Notes: generated by a model not told the origin, from the letters alone. Counted from the first letter of the stretch, positions 30,717 through 39,996 are shown. The stretch: DNA of 64,000 nt from Vacuolonema iberomarrocanum LEGE 07170 (GCA_015207365.1 JADEXA010000020.1:1-64000), one strand, 5' to 3'. Program-made: numbers and translations.

Positions 30717-32240
30717 ATGGCTACCGCTCCTGTCCCCAGACGCCCGTCTAACCCCTCCAACCCCTCTGGCAACAATCCGTCGCCAGAAATGACACCCGTG
30801 TTTGCGTTGAAAGAACTCGTGGAGCGGCTCAATCGTGAACACAATAAAGTTCAAGATCTGCTTAGCTCTCTAGGGTTTGCCCTCCGCAGCTTTACCAACC
30901 TGACACAGTTTTTGGAGCTGACTCCCCTGATTGCCAGTCGTGTGACAGACGCCGATGGAGGGGCGCTGGTTCTGTTTCGTCCTGATGGGCGCATGCGGTT
31001 GGAGCGGGTTCATTGCCAAAACAGCAGCCAATGTACAAGCGTGCGCAAAGCTCTGGAAACAGCGACGCGCCAACTCACAGCGCTGCCTTCAACCAACACA
31101 AGTGGGTTGCAGATGCCCTTCCAAAAAACATCCGCAACGGCGCTCGATCACCAAATTAGCCATACCCTGGGTGCCGATGTGCAGCTATTTGGTACCACCA
31201 TTCTGACGAAAACGGTAGAGCGGGGACGGCTGTATGTGTTTAGCTATGACCCTAATTATGAGTGGACAGAGACGCGCCAGAAGTTAGTGCGGTTGGTGGC
31301 AGACCAGACGGCTGTGGCGATCGCCAATGATGAACTCACCGTCGAACTCCGCAAAAAGGAGCGTCTGGATCGCGAACTAGAGATTGGTGCTGAGATTCAG
31401 AACCAGCTTTTGCCTCGCCAATGTCCCCGTGTCACGGGTCTGGAGCTTGCAGCTCGATGCCAGACGGCCAATCGGGTCGGGGGCGATTATTATGACTTCA
31501 TTCCGGCAAATTCTGACCAATTGCGATCAAAACGAACCGGGTTTGAGGATTGCGATCGCTGGAGTATTTCCATTGGCGATGTGATGGGCAAAGGAGTTCC
31601 AGCCGGGCTGATCATGACCATGTTGCGGGGAATGCTACGGGCAGAGGTGCTGAACGGGCATACCCCTGCGCGCATTCTGCAAAACTTGAACCATGTGATG
31701 TATGCCGACTTGGAAAACTCCAATCGGTTTGTGACGTTGTTCTATTCAGAGTTTGATTCCTGCACGGGCAAGCTCTCTTACAGCAATGCTGCCCATAACC
31801 CGCCTTTACTCTGGCGAGCAGCGACTCAAACCATTCAGCGCCTCGATACCCTGGGTATGCTCATTGGCCTTGATATCGAAACGCAATATGAAGATGGAGA
31901 GGTGCAGCTTTATCCAGGCGATCGCTTGATTTACTACACCGATGGCTTTACTGATGCAGCCGGACGAGGGGGCGATCGCTTTGATGAAGAGCGGTTGATG
32001 TTGACCTTCCAATGGGCCTGTCAACATTGCAAAACCCCCGAAGAGACCTTGGATTACCTGTTTAATCAGGTACAAGAGTTTATTGGGAAAAATCGCCATG
32101 CCGACGATGACATGACGCTGATTGTGATGCAAGTTCCTGACACGCTTCCACCCGCCGCACCGCTCCCGCAACAAATGGCTACAGAGAGCGGCATCACTAC
32201 AGCGAAGCCTGTCGAGACGACCTCTGACACAAATATTTAA
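30717..32240 (+). CDS. GAF-domain PP2C phosphatase (RsbU-like)
   Basis: A 507-residue signalling phosphatase. After a proline/asparagine-rich start, a GAF-like sensory domain covers about residues 55-210 (TDADGGALVLFRPDGRMRLE, ending FSYDPNYEWTETRQKLV with a DQTAVAIAN helix). A short coiled linker (ELRKKERLDRELEIGAEIQN) leads to the SpoIIE/PP2C catalytic domain from about 240. Metal motifs VGGDYYDFIPAN, SIGDVMGKGVPAGLIMTMLRG (in part) and LIYYTDGFTDAAGRGGDRF are intact, as is the final ADDDMTLIVMQ. It most likely dephosphorylates a STAS-domain protein in response to a ligand or redox signal sensed by GAF. A three-hairpin RNA structure follows the stop. Confidence 0.9.
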   Translation: MATAPVPRRPSNPSNPSGNNPSPEMTPVFALKELVERLNREHNKVQDLLSSLGFALRSFTNLTQFLELTPLIASRVTDADGGALVLFRPDGRMRLERVHCQNSSQCTSVRKALETATRQLTALPSTNTSGLQMPFQKTSATALDHQISHTLGADVQLFGTTILTKTVERGRLYVFSYDPNYEWTETRQKLVRLVADQTAVAIANDELTVELRKKERLDRELEIGAEIQNQLLPRQCPRVTGLELAARCQTANRVGGDYYDFIPANSDQLRSKRTGFEDCDRWSISIGDVMGKGVPAGLIMTMLRGMLRAEVLNGHTPARILQNLNHVMYADLENSNRFVTLFYSEFDSCTGKLSYSNAAHNPPLLWRAATQTIQRLDTLGMLIGLDIETQYEDGEVQLYPGDRLIYYTDGFTDAAGRGGDRFDEERLMLTFQWACQHCKTPEETLDYLFNQVQEFIGKNRHADDDMTLIVMQVPDTLPPAAPLPQQMATESGITTAKPVETTSDTNI

Positions 32241-32295
32241 AGCCATCCCCAGGACAACCTGTAAGACAATACGGATTGGAGTTTTTCGCTACCAA

Positions 32296-32371
32296 GCAGG
32301 AAAGACCTCCTCAAGATGAGAGGTTCAAGGCCTGCAACTCAGGCTAACCTGAGGGCGGAAAAGTCTTCCGC
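32296..32371 (+). ncRNA. Candidate structured RNA: three consecutive hairpins
   Basis: Within 76 nt there is an outer stem GCAGG/CCTGC (32296-32300 with 32331-32335) enclosing ACCTC/GAGGT (32305-32309 with 32320-32324). Next comes CTCAGG-CTAA-CCTGAG (32338-32353), then GCGGAA-AAGTC-TTCCGC (32355-32371), all perfect. It ends 9 nt before the ATG of a small membrane protein. It is not one of the palindromic repeat families. The order GTTCA, stem, GGCGGAA is faintly like glutamine-binding glnA/downstream-peptide RNAs, but the match is weak. It may be a leader regulating the next gene. Confidence 0.5.
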
Positions 32372-32380
32372 GAACAACCA

Positions 32381-32692
32381 ATGTGCGAGGCAACGACGGT
32401 GATTTGGATTCATATCTTTCAACAAGTAATGGCAGCCATGCCCGATTTGGTTAGCCATCCTGGAACGACGGGCTATCTTGGGGTCGACCCAGCGCATTTA
32501 GCGGGGGTCATGGATGGTATCCACAGCCATTCCAGCATCTTGGGTCAGCTTTTGGCAGAACAGTTTGACACAGATGTCTTCCGCGGCTTTCGGGAATGGG
32601 GTAGCAACTTTATTGAATCGGGACAAATCTGGGCGCTGATCATTGGTATTGTGTTGGGCTACTTATTTAGAGGGTTTACAACTTACGGCTAG
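32381..32692 (+). CDS. Small membrane protein of unknown function
   Basis: A 103-residue protein. Residues about 80-98 (IWALIIGIVLGYLFRG) form a single C-terminal membrane helix. The middle part is histidine-rich (AHLAGVMDGIHSHSSILG) and precedes a short amphipathic stretch (FRGFREWGSNFIESG). No domain is recognised. The ATG at 32381 has no good ribosome-binding site; ATG codons at 32429 and 32438 are alternatives. A candidate structured RNA lies immediately upstream, and the argH leader begins 32 bp downstream. The clean reading frame and isolated position under its own leader argue for a real gene. Confidence 0.6.
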   Translation: MCEATTVIWIHIFQQVMAAMPDLVSHPGTTGYLGVDPAHLAGVMDGIHSHSSILGQLLAEQFDTDVFRGFREWGSNFIESGQIWALIIGIVLGYLFRGFTTYG

Positions 32693-32723
32693 AAAACAGT
32701 AGCGCCTCTCAAAAACACGGTAA

Positions 32724-32789
32724 AATCCTGATTTCGGGTGCTCAATCAGCAGCGTTGCGGATTGAGCCGTTTGTTTTTGCATCAGGATT
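32724..32789 (+). promoter_or_regulatory. Two-tier hairpin in the argH leader, possibly hiding the ribosome-binding site
   Basis: An outer arm AATCCTGAT (32724-32732) pairs perfectly with ATCAGGATT (32781-32789). Inside, CTCAATC (32741-32747) pairs with GATTGAG (32760-32766). The right outer arm contains AGGA, 8 nt before the TTG start of argH. In the folded form this site would be paired and translation reduced. Confidence 0.45.
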
Positions 32790-32795
32790 AGGGCT

Positions 32796-34205
32796 TTGAA
32801 TACCTCTGCATCACAATCCACCTGGAGCCAGCGGTTTGAGTCGGCACTGCATCCGGCGATCGCCCGCTTTAATGCCAGCATCAGTTTTGATATCCAGCTG
32901 ATCGAGTACGACTTGATCGGTTCCCAAGCCCATGCAAAAATGCTGGCCCATTGCGGCATTCTCTCGGCAGAAGACGGGGAGCAGTTGGTGGCCGGACTAG
33001 AGCAGATTCGCCAGGAATATCGCCAGGGCACCTTTCAGCCAGGGATCGAAGCGGAGGATGTGCATTTTGCAGTAGAGCGGCGGCTGACGGAGCTGGTCGG
33101 AGATGTGGGCAAAAAGCTCCACACGGCGCGATCGCGTAACGACCAAGTGGGAACCGACACGCGTCTCTACCTGCGGGATCAGATTCACCAAATCCGCACC
33201 CACCTGTTGGCGTTTCAGCGCGTTTTGCTCGCCCAAGCAACCACCCATGTGGAAACCCTCATTCCTGGCTACACCCATCTCCAGCGGGCTCAACCCCTGA
33301 GCCTGGCCCATCATCTGCTGGCCTATGTCGAAATGGCACAACGGGACTGGGAACGCTTGGGCGATGTCGCTAAACGGGTCAACATCTCCCCCCTGGGCTG
33401 TGGAGCGCTGGCCGGTACAACATTTCCGATCGATCGCCATTACAGTGCTGAGTTGCTGGGCTTTGATCAGGTTTATGCCAACAGCTTGGATGGGGTGAGC
33501 GATCGCGACTTTGCCGTAGAGTTTCTGGCTGCCGCCAGCCTGATTCTGGTGCATCTCTCCCGCCTGTCGGAAGAGGTTATCCTCTGGGCGTCTGAGGAAT
33601 TTGCTTTCGTCACCCTCAAGGATAGTTGCTCCACAGGTTCCAGTATCATGCCTCAAAAGAAAAATCCCGATGTACCGGAACTGGTACGGGGCAAAACGGG
33701 GCGCGTTTTTGGCCATTTGCAAGCGATGCTGGTGACCCTGAAAGGCTTACCCCTTGCCTACAACAAAGACTTGCAGGAAGACAAGGAAGGTTTGTTCGAC
33801 GCTGTTATGACCGTGAAAGGGTGCCTGGAAGCCATGACCATTCTGCTGGAGGAAGGGCTAGAGTTTCGTCCAACACGGCTAAACGCAGCAGTCGCCGAAG
33901 ATTTTTCCAATGCCACGGATGTTGCCGATTATCTGGCAGCCAAGGGCATTCCATTCCGTGAAGCCTATAACTTGGTCGGCCAAGTCGTCAAAACCTCCCT
34001 GGCCGCGGGTAAGTTGCTCAAAGACCTGTCTCTGGACGAATGGCAAACCCTGCATCCGGCTTTTGATAGTGATATTTATGCCGCGATCGCGCCTCGGCAA
34101 GTTGTCGCGGCCCGCAACAGCTATGGTGGCACGGGCTTCGCGCAAGTCCGGCAAGCTCTGCAACGGGCAGACGAACGGCTCCAATCGGCAGAAAACGAAT
34201 CTTGA
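32796..34205 (+). CDS. argH: Argininosuccinate lyase
   Basis: A 469-residue enzyme that splits argininosuccinate into arginine and fumarate, the last step of arginine synthesis, in the cytoplasm. The fumarase/aspartase signature [20 protein letters not shown] is intact (quoted in part: [11 protein letters not shown]), with the flexible serine in SSIMPQK. N-terminal substrate segments [20 protein letters not shown] (in part: [11 protein letters not shown]) and [10 protein letters not shown] are typical. The start is a TTG at 32796 (MNTSASQ), since no in-frame ATG lies near and homology begins soon after. An unusual nested hairpin precedes it. Length is normal for the family. Confidence 0.95.
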   Translation: MNTSASQSTWSQRFESALHPAIARFNASISFDIQLIEYDLIGSQAHAKMLAHCGILSAEDGEQLVAGLEQIRQEYRQGTFQPGIEAEDVHFAVERRLTELVGDVGKKLHTARSRNDQVGTDTRLYLRDQIHQIRTHLLAFQRVLLAQATTHVETLIPGYTHLQRAQPLSLAHHLLAYVEMAQRDWERLGDVAKRVNISPLGCGALAGTTFPIDRHYSAELLGFDQVYANSLDGVSDRDFAVEFLAAASLILVHLSRLSEEVILWASEEFAFVTLKDSCSTGSSIMPQKKNPDVPELVRGKTGRVFGHLQAMLVTLKGLPLAYNKDLQEDKEGLFDAVMTVKGCLEAMTILLEEGLEFRPTRLNAAVAEDFSNATDVADYLAAKGIPFREAYNLVGQVVKTSLAAGKLLKDLSLDEWQTLHPAFDSDIYAAIAPRQVVAARNSYGGTGFAQVRQALQRADERLQSAENES

Positions 34206-34576
34206 TAGAACAACCACCGACCCAAAAAACTCCACTCCTATCCGCTTCTCCCTCTGTGCCCTCTGTGCCTTGCGGTTCGATTCTTCCGTCTCGGGATTCT
34301 TAGAAAAACCTTAATACCTACCCAATCCCGGATATTTTCCCGTAAACCTGAGAGGAACAGGACTCATATCAAATCCGGTTAAACAGCCGTAGAACTCAAC
34401 TATCGTTTGCACCCGCTGCAGCGCAGCGGGTGCAAACGATAGTTGAGTTCTTCAACCGGATTTGATATTGCGCTAAACTCGCGTAATCCTACTGGATTCA
34501 TTGATGGCGTGGGCGCGACGCACCTGTAATGGACAGAGTGCGTAAGACCCAAAAAAGACATATAGGGAGAAACAGC
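34206..34576. other. Gap between argH and pgl with repeats
   Basis: Contains a short family G stretch (CTCTGTGCCCTCTGTGCC, about 34250-34272) and the most perfect family A palindrome (34366-34468). Nothing else is recognised. Confidence 0.55.
34366..34468. repeat. Palindromic repeat family A, complete copy
   Basis: Outer arms ATATCAAATCCGGTT (34366-34380) and AACCGGATTTGATAT (34454-34468) are exact inverted repeats. The core is a near-perfect 27-bp stem running from GAACTCAACTATCGTTTGCA through CCCGCTGC and back. Other copies: 42009-42155 (nested insertion) and 14635-14702 (half). The cores have different sequences while the outer arms are kept. Confidence 0.9.
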
Positions 34577-35329
34577 ATGGGAACGCGGCGGATTGAGGTA
34601 CTTCCAGATAAAGCAGCACTGGTGAGTCGAGCACTCGTAAGAACCGTTGAAATCCTAGAGGCGGCGATCGCCCAAACGGGACGCGCCACCATCGCCTTGG
34701 CGGGAGGCAGCACCCCGAAGCCGTTGTACGCTGCGCTGGCGCAGCAAGCATTACCCTGGGATGCTATCCATGTATTTTGGGGAGACGAGCGCTACGTGCC
34801 GCCCACAAATGCCGATAGCAATGAAGGGATGGCGCGGCAGGTGTGGCTCAATCAAGTCCCCTTCCCTCCAGAAAACATTCATCCCATGCCAACGAATGCG
34901 GCGGATCCGGCGATCGCCGCCGACCAGCATGACCAGCATCTCCGGCAGTTCTTTCAGGTGGCTCCGGGCGAATTTCCGGCACTGGATCTGATCTTGTTGG
35001 GCATGGGAGATGATGGCCATACGGCATCGCTGTTCCCCAGCACAACCGCCCTAACGGTGAGCGATCGCCTGGTCACCGTAGGCCAAAAAGCGAATCAGCC
35101 GCGCCTCACCTTCACCGCTCCCTTCATTAACCAGGCGCACCATGTCATGTTCTTGGTCGCTGGCGTCGATAAACAATCTGCCTTGCAACAAGTCCTAACC
35201 CCCACCGGCGACTCGACAACCTACCCATCGCGTCTGATCCAGCCGCAGGGAGAACTTTACTGGCTGTTGGATCAGGCCGCTGCCAATGCGTTGCCTGCAG
35301 AATCGTTAAATAGCCCTGCCAATGGTTGA
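34577..35329 (+). CDS. pgl: 6-phosphogluconolactonase
   Basis: A 250-residue enzyme of the DevB/SOL family that hydrolyses 6-phosphogluconolactone to 6-phosphogluconate in the oxidative pentose phosphate pathway. Motifs include IALAGGSTPKPLYAAL, HVFWGDERYVPPTNADSN (in part) and LDLILLGMGDDGHTASLFP. The last carries the catalytic His region, as in other Pgl proteins. The ATG at 34577 has AGGGAGA 6-10 bases upstream; a longer reading to 34529 lacks support. It stands alone. In cyanobacteria this step feeds NADPH production in the dark. Confidence 0.93.
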   Translation: MGTRRIEVLPDKAALVSRALVRTVEILEAAIAQTGRATIALAGGSTPKPLYAALAQQALPWDAIHVFWGDERYVPPTNADSNEGMARQVWLNQVPFPPENIHPMPTNAADPAIAADQHDQHLRQFFQVAPGEFPALDLILLGMGDDGHTASLFPSTTALTVSDRLVTVGQKANQPRLTFTAPFINQAHHVMFLVAGVDKQSALQQVLTPTGDSTTYPSRLIQPQGELYWLLDQAAANALPAESLNSPANG

Positions 35330-35594
35330 AGAGTAGAGCGGAGAACCCACTGATACAGATTAATATTGAAGTATGCAATGTAGAAATTGCAGATAGGATG
35401 CAGAAAAAGGGTGCAACCAGAAGGATTGGCTAGGGATTGAGGCGATCGCATCCATAAAAACAGTTTAAAATGGGGCGATTGCTTGAATCTTTGGATAATG
35501 TTTTCCTATCCATAACAGGACGTTAAAATTTTCCGTTCCCGTCCAGGACTCGCTTAGGATGTCGATGAACGGGAACTCAGCGAGAGAAATCGAA

Positions 35595-36386
35595 ATGATT
35601 GTCTGTCCCAATTGCAATCACCAAAATCCGGATGGCGCAGTTCAGTGCGAAGCCTGCTACACTCCACTACCTGCGATGACGACCTGCCCTAGTTGCGGGG
35701 CGCGCGTGCAGGCAGATGCTGCCTTTTGTGGTCAATGTGGATTCAACTTGAAGGAAGCACCCGCCGTTGTTTCCCAACAGCTTGGCGAAGATAAACCCGA
35801 TGACATACCTGATCCTGTTTCTTCGTCTTCTTTTGAGATTCCTGATTTGCCACCCATTGAGCCCCTAGCAACACCCGCTCCGGTTTTACCAAACATGGGT
35901 GCCCCCTCAACCCCGCCGTCGTCCGGCGAAGAAGTTGCCGTGCCGTCTATGCCACCCGCTTCTGGGGAGGAGAGAGTGATTTCCTCTTCCTCTCCCCCCA
36001 CTCCGGCGCCTATTCCCACAATGCCTTCCGAAGCGAGCTCCTCGACTCAACTGCAAGCGCCCTCTGCCAAGCTGCTCCATGTACAGACAGATACAACGAT
36101 TGACCTGCCTGCCCATTTGACGGTCGTCCACATTGGCAAGCCGAACGATCGCATTCCTCCCGATGTCGATGTCTCAGGATTTCCCAATTCTGAAATCGTT
36201 TCTCGGATCCATGCAGATTTGCGGCTTGAAGCCGATGCCTTCTACATCGAAGATGTTGGGAGTTCAAACGGCACATACATCAACAACATGCCACTGCCCA
36301 TGGGAAATCGGCATCGGTTACGAGCGGGCGATCGCATTTCCTTGGGGAAAGGCGACAAGGTAAGCTTCATCTTCCAGCAATCCTGA
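35595..36386 (+). CDS. Zinc-ribbon and FHA-domain protein
   Basis: A 263-residue protein. The N-terminus has two zinc ribbons, CPNCNHQNPDGAVQCEAC and CPSCGARVQADAAFCGQCG, each with two C-x-x-C pairs. A proline/serine-rich disordered linker follows (about residues 65-170). The C-terminal FHA domain (about 185-262) has HIGKPNDRIPPDVDVSGFP, VSRIHADLRLEADAF and SSNGTYINNMPL, the residues that bind phosphothreonine. It probably reads phosphorylation by a Ser/Thr kinase. The FHA-kinase gene starts 275 bp later in the same direction, which makes it a likely partner. The ATG at 35595 (MIVCPNCN) is preferred over one 12 codons upstream. Confidence 0.88.
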   Translation: MIVCPNCNHQNPDGAVQCEACYTPLPAMTTCPSCGARVQADAAFCGQCGFNLKEAPAVVSQQLGEDKPDDIPDPVSSSSFEIPDLPPIEPLATPAPVLPNMGAPSTPPSSGEEVAVPSMPPASGEERVISSSSPPTPAPIPTMPSEASSSTQLQAPSAKLLHVQTDTTIDLPAHLTVVHIGKPNDRIPPDVDVSGFPNSEIVSRIHADLRLEADAFYIEDVGSSNGTYINNMPLPMGNRHRLRAGDRISLGKGDKVSFIFQQS

Positions 36387-36661
36387 CCTTGCCCAGGGAT
36401 TGTCCATTTAGCCTGAGAACAGGCTATGCTGGCTTGAACGTTCTTGACGTTTCATCCTGCACCTCCTCCCGCTGCCGACAAGATAGCGAATGCAACTCTT
36501 TGACCCTTGCATTTATAGCGTTGTCTCTCGGATGTGTTTGTAAGATTAAGGGAGGTTGGCCCCCTGTCCTTGCGGTATAGAAAAAACCATACGATCGATC
36601 CAGCCCTGTTAAACGGCTCAACCTCTACAACACACCAGATTCATTTTGTTGCTGCACCAGT

Positions 36662-38194
36662 GTGATTACCCTATCCCTCCTTCACCCCATTAAGCAGATT
36701 CCAGTTCAGCTCTGGACGTTTGAGAACGAATCGGTCATTCGTATCGGACGCTCCACTGATAATCATGTCATTCTCTACAGTGCTGTTGTATCGCGCCATC
36801 ATGTAGAACTACGACGAGTTGGGGCAACGTGGGAAGTGGTCAACCTGGGAACGAATGGCACCTATGTAGAAGGGAAGCGGGTATCGCAAGCACAAGTGAC
36901 AGATGGTTCAATCATTCGGCTGGCGCGATCGGGGCCGAATATCAAAATCCGTTTGGGGGCAGAGGGTCTACGGGAAAATGAAGAGGCCATGCGGCTCGAC
37001 AAGACACTATCGCAACCGCGCAGCAACGTGCCTCCCACATCCACGGAAGTCAATGAGCGCAGCAACGTTGGGCTGGCGGATGGAGATATCATTGATACCT
37101 CAGTCAGAGACACCGCTGCCAGAGATACCGCAATCAGAGATATTGCAGCCAGGGATACCGCAATCAGAAGCCAAGCAGACACGGAGTTTCCGGTCGAGCG
37201 ATCGCACACAGAACCCAATAGTGGCATCATCCCTGTCCCACCCCACCTGCAACTCCAGCAGCAAAGCGCCTCTCCAACTCCGCCTGTAGCTGCGCCCGCT
37301 GCTGATCTAATACATCCTCAGCCCCAGGCAAGCGATGGCAGTACGCTTCAAAGCTGTCCGCATTTGCGAGGGGGTGGCCTGTTTTGTGTGGATTGTGGGT
37401 ATCCGCTGCGGGTGCTCGATACATTGGGCGGCTATCAATTGCTCAACGTTCTGGGACAAAGCGATGTCGGGATCACCTACCAGGCTTGGCGAGATGGGCA
37501 AACGGTGGCGCTCAAGACCCTCAACGCCGAGTGGCTAACCAATCCACAAGCACTGGCCACGCTGGAACATGAAGCCGATACCCTACGCGATTTGGATCAC
37601 TCTCAGATTCCAGAGTTACTTGGCTTCCAGGTCGTCGGGGAAAAGCCATCCCTGTTGATGCAGATGATGCCAGGGAAGAGTTTGCGGAGCTATGTGACGG
37701 AGCAGGGGGCTGTATCCGTGGAGCGGGCGATCGCCTGGGTCTTCGAGGTTTGTCAGATCCTTACCTACCTGCATGAGTTCACCCCTCCCGTTGCCCACCG
37801 CGACCTGCGGCCCAAGAACTTAATCTACAATCCCGATACCGATACGCTGGCGCTCGTTGATTTTGGGGCGGTGAAACGGGTGATTCTAGAACGGCCTTTT
37901 CCCCCGGGTTCAAAAGGCTACGGTGCACCAGAACGCCTACAACTGCACCCTTTGCAGGCGATGGATATCTTTTCGTTGGGACCGTTGTTTGCCTTTTTGG
38001 TCACTGGGCATAATCCGCTTGCCTACTACGCTGGCGAAGATGACCAGTTTCGCTTTCAGCCGACGATGATTCCGCACATTCCGTCTGAAGTGGTTCCCAT
38101 CCTGCATCGACTCACCGAACCGTCCCTCGAAGACCGCTACGATTCGGTGGATACGGTCATCAGAGATTTACAAGCCGTACTTGTGGCGGTTTAA
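36662..38194 (+). CDS. FHA-domain serine/threonine protein kinase
   Basis: A 510-residue kinase. An N-terminal FHA domain (residues 1-100; RIGRSTDNHVILYS, VSRHHVEL, GTNGTYVEG) is followed by a disordered linker with a run of RDTAI/RDTAA pentamers (about 144-172). A zinc-knuckle-like segment follows (CPHLRGGGLFCVDCGYPL, about 235-250). The kinase domain from about 258 has the glycine loop LGQSDVGITYQAW, catalytic Lys in VALKTL, the catalytic loop VAHRDLRPKN and metal-binding DFGAVK. The N-terminal FHA may bind the kinase's own phosphothreonines or the upstream FHA protein. No membrane helix is seen, so it is cytoplasmic. The start is GTG at 36662. Confidence 0.9.
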   Translation: MITLSLLHPIKQIPVQLWTFENESVIRIGRSTDNHVILYSAVVSRHHVELRRVGATWEVVNLGTNGTYVEGKRVSQAQVTDGSIIRLARSGPNIKIRLGAEGLRENEEAMRLDKTLSQPRSNVPPTSTEVNERSNVGLADGDIIDTSVRDTAARDTAIRDIAARDTAIRSQADTEFPVERSHTEPNSGIIPVPPHLQLQQQSASPTPPVAAPAADLIHPQPQASDGSTLQSCPHLRGGGLFCVDCGYPLRVLDTLGGYQLLNVLGQSDVGITYQAWRDGQTVALKTLNAEWLTNPQALATLEHEADTLRDLDHSQIPELLGFQVVGEKPSLLMQMMPGKSLRSYVTEQGAVSVERAIAWVFEVCQILTYLHEFTPPVAHRDLRPKNLIYNPDTDTLALVDFGAVKRVILERPFPPGSKGYGAPERLQLHPLQAMDIFSLGPLFAFLVTGHNPLAYYAGEDDQFRFQPTMIPHIPSEVVPILHRLTEPSLEDRYDSVDTVIRDLQAVLVAV

Positions 38195-38205
38195 GGTTCA
38201 TTCCT

Positions 38206-38310
38206 GAGTACAGGACAAAAACCAGAGAACCTCTGATGGTTGTAGGTGGGTCTAAGCAACCCAAAATCGGGGGTTTTAGCAAGGTTGTAATGTCCTTCGT
38301 CCTACACTTA
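38206..38310. repeat. Palindromic repeat family C, copy 3 (diverged)
   Basis: The left flank GAGTACAGGACAAAAACCAG matches 6722 exactly. The core is degenerate (CCCAAAATCGGGGG region) without a perfect stem, and the right end CGTCCTACACTTAG is only loosely like the TATCCTGTACTTAG end at 13565. It begins 11 bp after the FHA-kinase stop. Confidence 0.55.
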
Positions 38311-38463
38311 GGCGCTGTTCATTCGCGCTGATTTCTCGAAAAATCCTCTCCCGCCACTAGGGATCTCCGAACGTAGGCAGATTCGACGATTTGCCGTTTG
38401 ATCCGCCAAACTATTAGAAAAGCGTTCTTTATTGGCGGTTCTCGCAACCGAAAACAACGAACC

Positions 38464-39204
38464 ATGAGTAATTCTTGGGAACAGGATTTGGCTGGAACGA
38501 CAACATCGAGTTCCAACCGCATTGGCATTGGCTGGTTAATCGGTGCGGCGATCGCTACCATCATTCTCTGGCGCATCCCCTTCGGCGGCTATCTACTCTA
38601 TCCCTTCAGCATTTTGGCTACCTGGTTTCATGAAATGGGACATGGGCTGACCGCCATGTTTCTGGGCGGAAACTTCCGTCAACTGCTGCTATTTCCGAAT
38701 GGTTCTGGCGTTGCCGTCCATAGCGGCGATTTGTTCCTCGGTTCGATTGGGCGGGCGTTGGTCGCAGCCGGGGGACCCTTGGGCGCACCGATTGCTGGGG
38801 CACTCTTCATTCTGGCCTCGCGACGGCGGAACATTGCCCAGTTTGCCCTGTACTTCCTGGCAGGCGCCTTGTTTCTATCAGCCCTGTTCTGGGTGCGATC
38901 GCTCTTTGGTCTGATCGCGGTTCCACTCCTCGGGCTGGCCGTACTCGGAATTGCCACTGCGGCCTCCCGCTGGATGCAAATCTTCGCTATCCAGTTTCTG
39001 GGCGTCCAGGCCTGTATCAGTTCTTTCCATCAACTGGACTATCTCTTCACCCGACAAGCCATCATCGGCGGACAGGCCATGCTCTCCGACTCTGGGCGCA
39101 TTGCTGAGGTATTGTTCTTGCCCTACTGGTTCTGGGGTGGGCTCATTGCGATCGCCGCCTGCGTGCTCCTCTACCAAAGTCTCCGTCTCGCCTACAGCGA
39201 ATAA
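38464..39204 (+). CDS. M50-type membrane metalloprotease-like protein
   Basis: A 246-residue plasma-membrane protein with about five helices. The first helices include WFHEMGHGLTAMFLGGNF, which carries the HExxH zinc motif in the form HEMGH, as in peptidase M50B-like proteins that cut within membranes or act on membrane proteins. The second M50 motif (N-x-x-P-x-x-x-x-D) is not clear, so it may be a member without full catalytic equipment. The ATG at 38464 is chosen because the upstream extension is basic and unlike the family. It is followed 81 bp later by the LRAT-domain gene. Substrate unknown. Confidence 0.8.
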   Translation: MSNSWEQDLAGTTTSSSNRIGIGWLIGAAIATIILWRIPFGGYLLYPFSILATWFHEMGHGLTAMFLGGNFRQLLLFPNGSGVAVHSGDLFLGSIGRALVAAGGPLGAPIAGALFILASRRRNIAQFALYFLAGALFLSALFWVRSLFGLIAVPLLGLAVLGIATAASRWMQIFAIQFLGVQACISSFHQLDYLFTRQAIIGGQAMLSDSGRIAEVLFLPYWFWGGLIAIAACVLLYQSLRLAYSE

Positions 39205-39285
39205 GTCTGTTCGTTTGCCCGCGACACCTCTGTGGTGCAATTGACCCCCTGCTCATTCCCGGTTCCCTCCCCTGTAACATTACCT

Positions 39286-39996
39286 ATGGCTCGCGGCGAC
39301 CAAATCTTTGTCATGCGTCCCCTGATGGGCATGGAGGGCGTATACGAACATCACGGCATCGATTGTGGCGATGGTACCGTCATCCATTACAGCAAAGTGC
39401 CCCAGGAACCAACCGTTCTACGGGTTCCCTGGCGCGAGTTCTCATGGAATCAAACCATTCGAGTCCGCGACTATGCGGCCTCCTTCATCCCCGACGTGGT
39501 GATCGAGCGCGCCGAAAGCCGCTTGGGAGAACAGCGATACAGCTTGCTCACCAACAACTGCGAGCATTTTGCGACCTGGTGCAAAGTCGGGAAAAGCGCC
39601 AGCCGCCAGATTATCAATTACGGCTTGCCTGCAGACACCCTGGAGCGGCTGGCGTCAGGTCGACTCATCGAATCCGCGGCAAAAGCAACCGATCCCGCCG
39701 AAACCCTATTGCTGTTCGACCATGCCTTGCAGAATACGGCGATCGCCCAGATTCAGCTCGAAGCCCAACATCATCAAGCCACCATCGAAATGGATACCTG
39801 GCACCGAGTGGCTCAGCTGGCGCTGAAACAAGGCAAAGAAGCCGCAGCCCGTGCCGCACTTCGACGAAAAGTGGAACAAAAGCGACGGGTCGAAACCCTG
39901 GACGAGAATTTGGCACATATGGGCGCGATCGCCCAGGAACTTCAGACCAATGTCCAGCTTTTGCAAGAGCGCGCCAGCATCCAGCGTCACTCTTGA
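39286..39996 (+). CDS. LRAT-domain (NlpC/P60-superfamily) protein
   Basis: A 236-residue protein. Residues 1-125 form an LRAT domain. The catalytic His is in EHHGIDCGDGTVIHYS and the catalytic Cys in LLTNNCEHFATWCKVG, the NCEHF motif that marks this family of thiol hydrolases/acyltransferases. Residues 130-236 are predicted helical and highly charged (ARAALRRKVEQKRRVETLDE in part), probably a coiled coil. There is no signal peptide. LRAT-fold proteins act on lipid acyl chains or peptide bonds; the substrate here is unknown. It lies between an M50-like protease and a JAMM protease gene, all on the plus strand. The ATG at 39286 gives the family N-terminus MARGDQIFV. Confidence 0.85.
   Translation: MARGDQIFVMRPLMGMEGVYEHHGIDCGDGTVIHYSKVPQEPTVLRVPWREFSWNQTIRVRDYAASFIPDVVIERAESRLGEQRYSLLTNNCEHFATWCKVGKSASRQIINYGLPADTLERLASGRLIESAAKATDPAETLLLFDHALQNTAIAQIQLEAQHHQATIEMDTWHRVAQLALKQGKEAAARAALRRKVEQKRRVETLDENLAHMGAIAQELQTNVQLLQERASIQRHS

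Noticed and set aside
32296..32371. RNase P, SRP or tmRNA gene
   Set aside because: GGAAAG and stems are suggestive, but the hallmark conserved segments of these RNAs are absent.
32997..33722. Minus-strand 241-residue gene
   Set aside because: Antisense shadow of argH.
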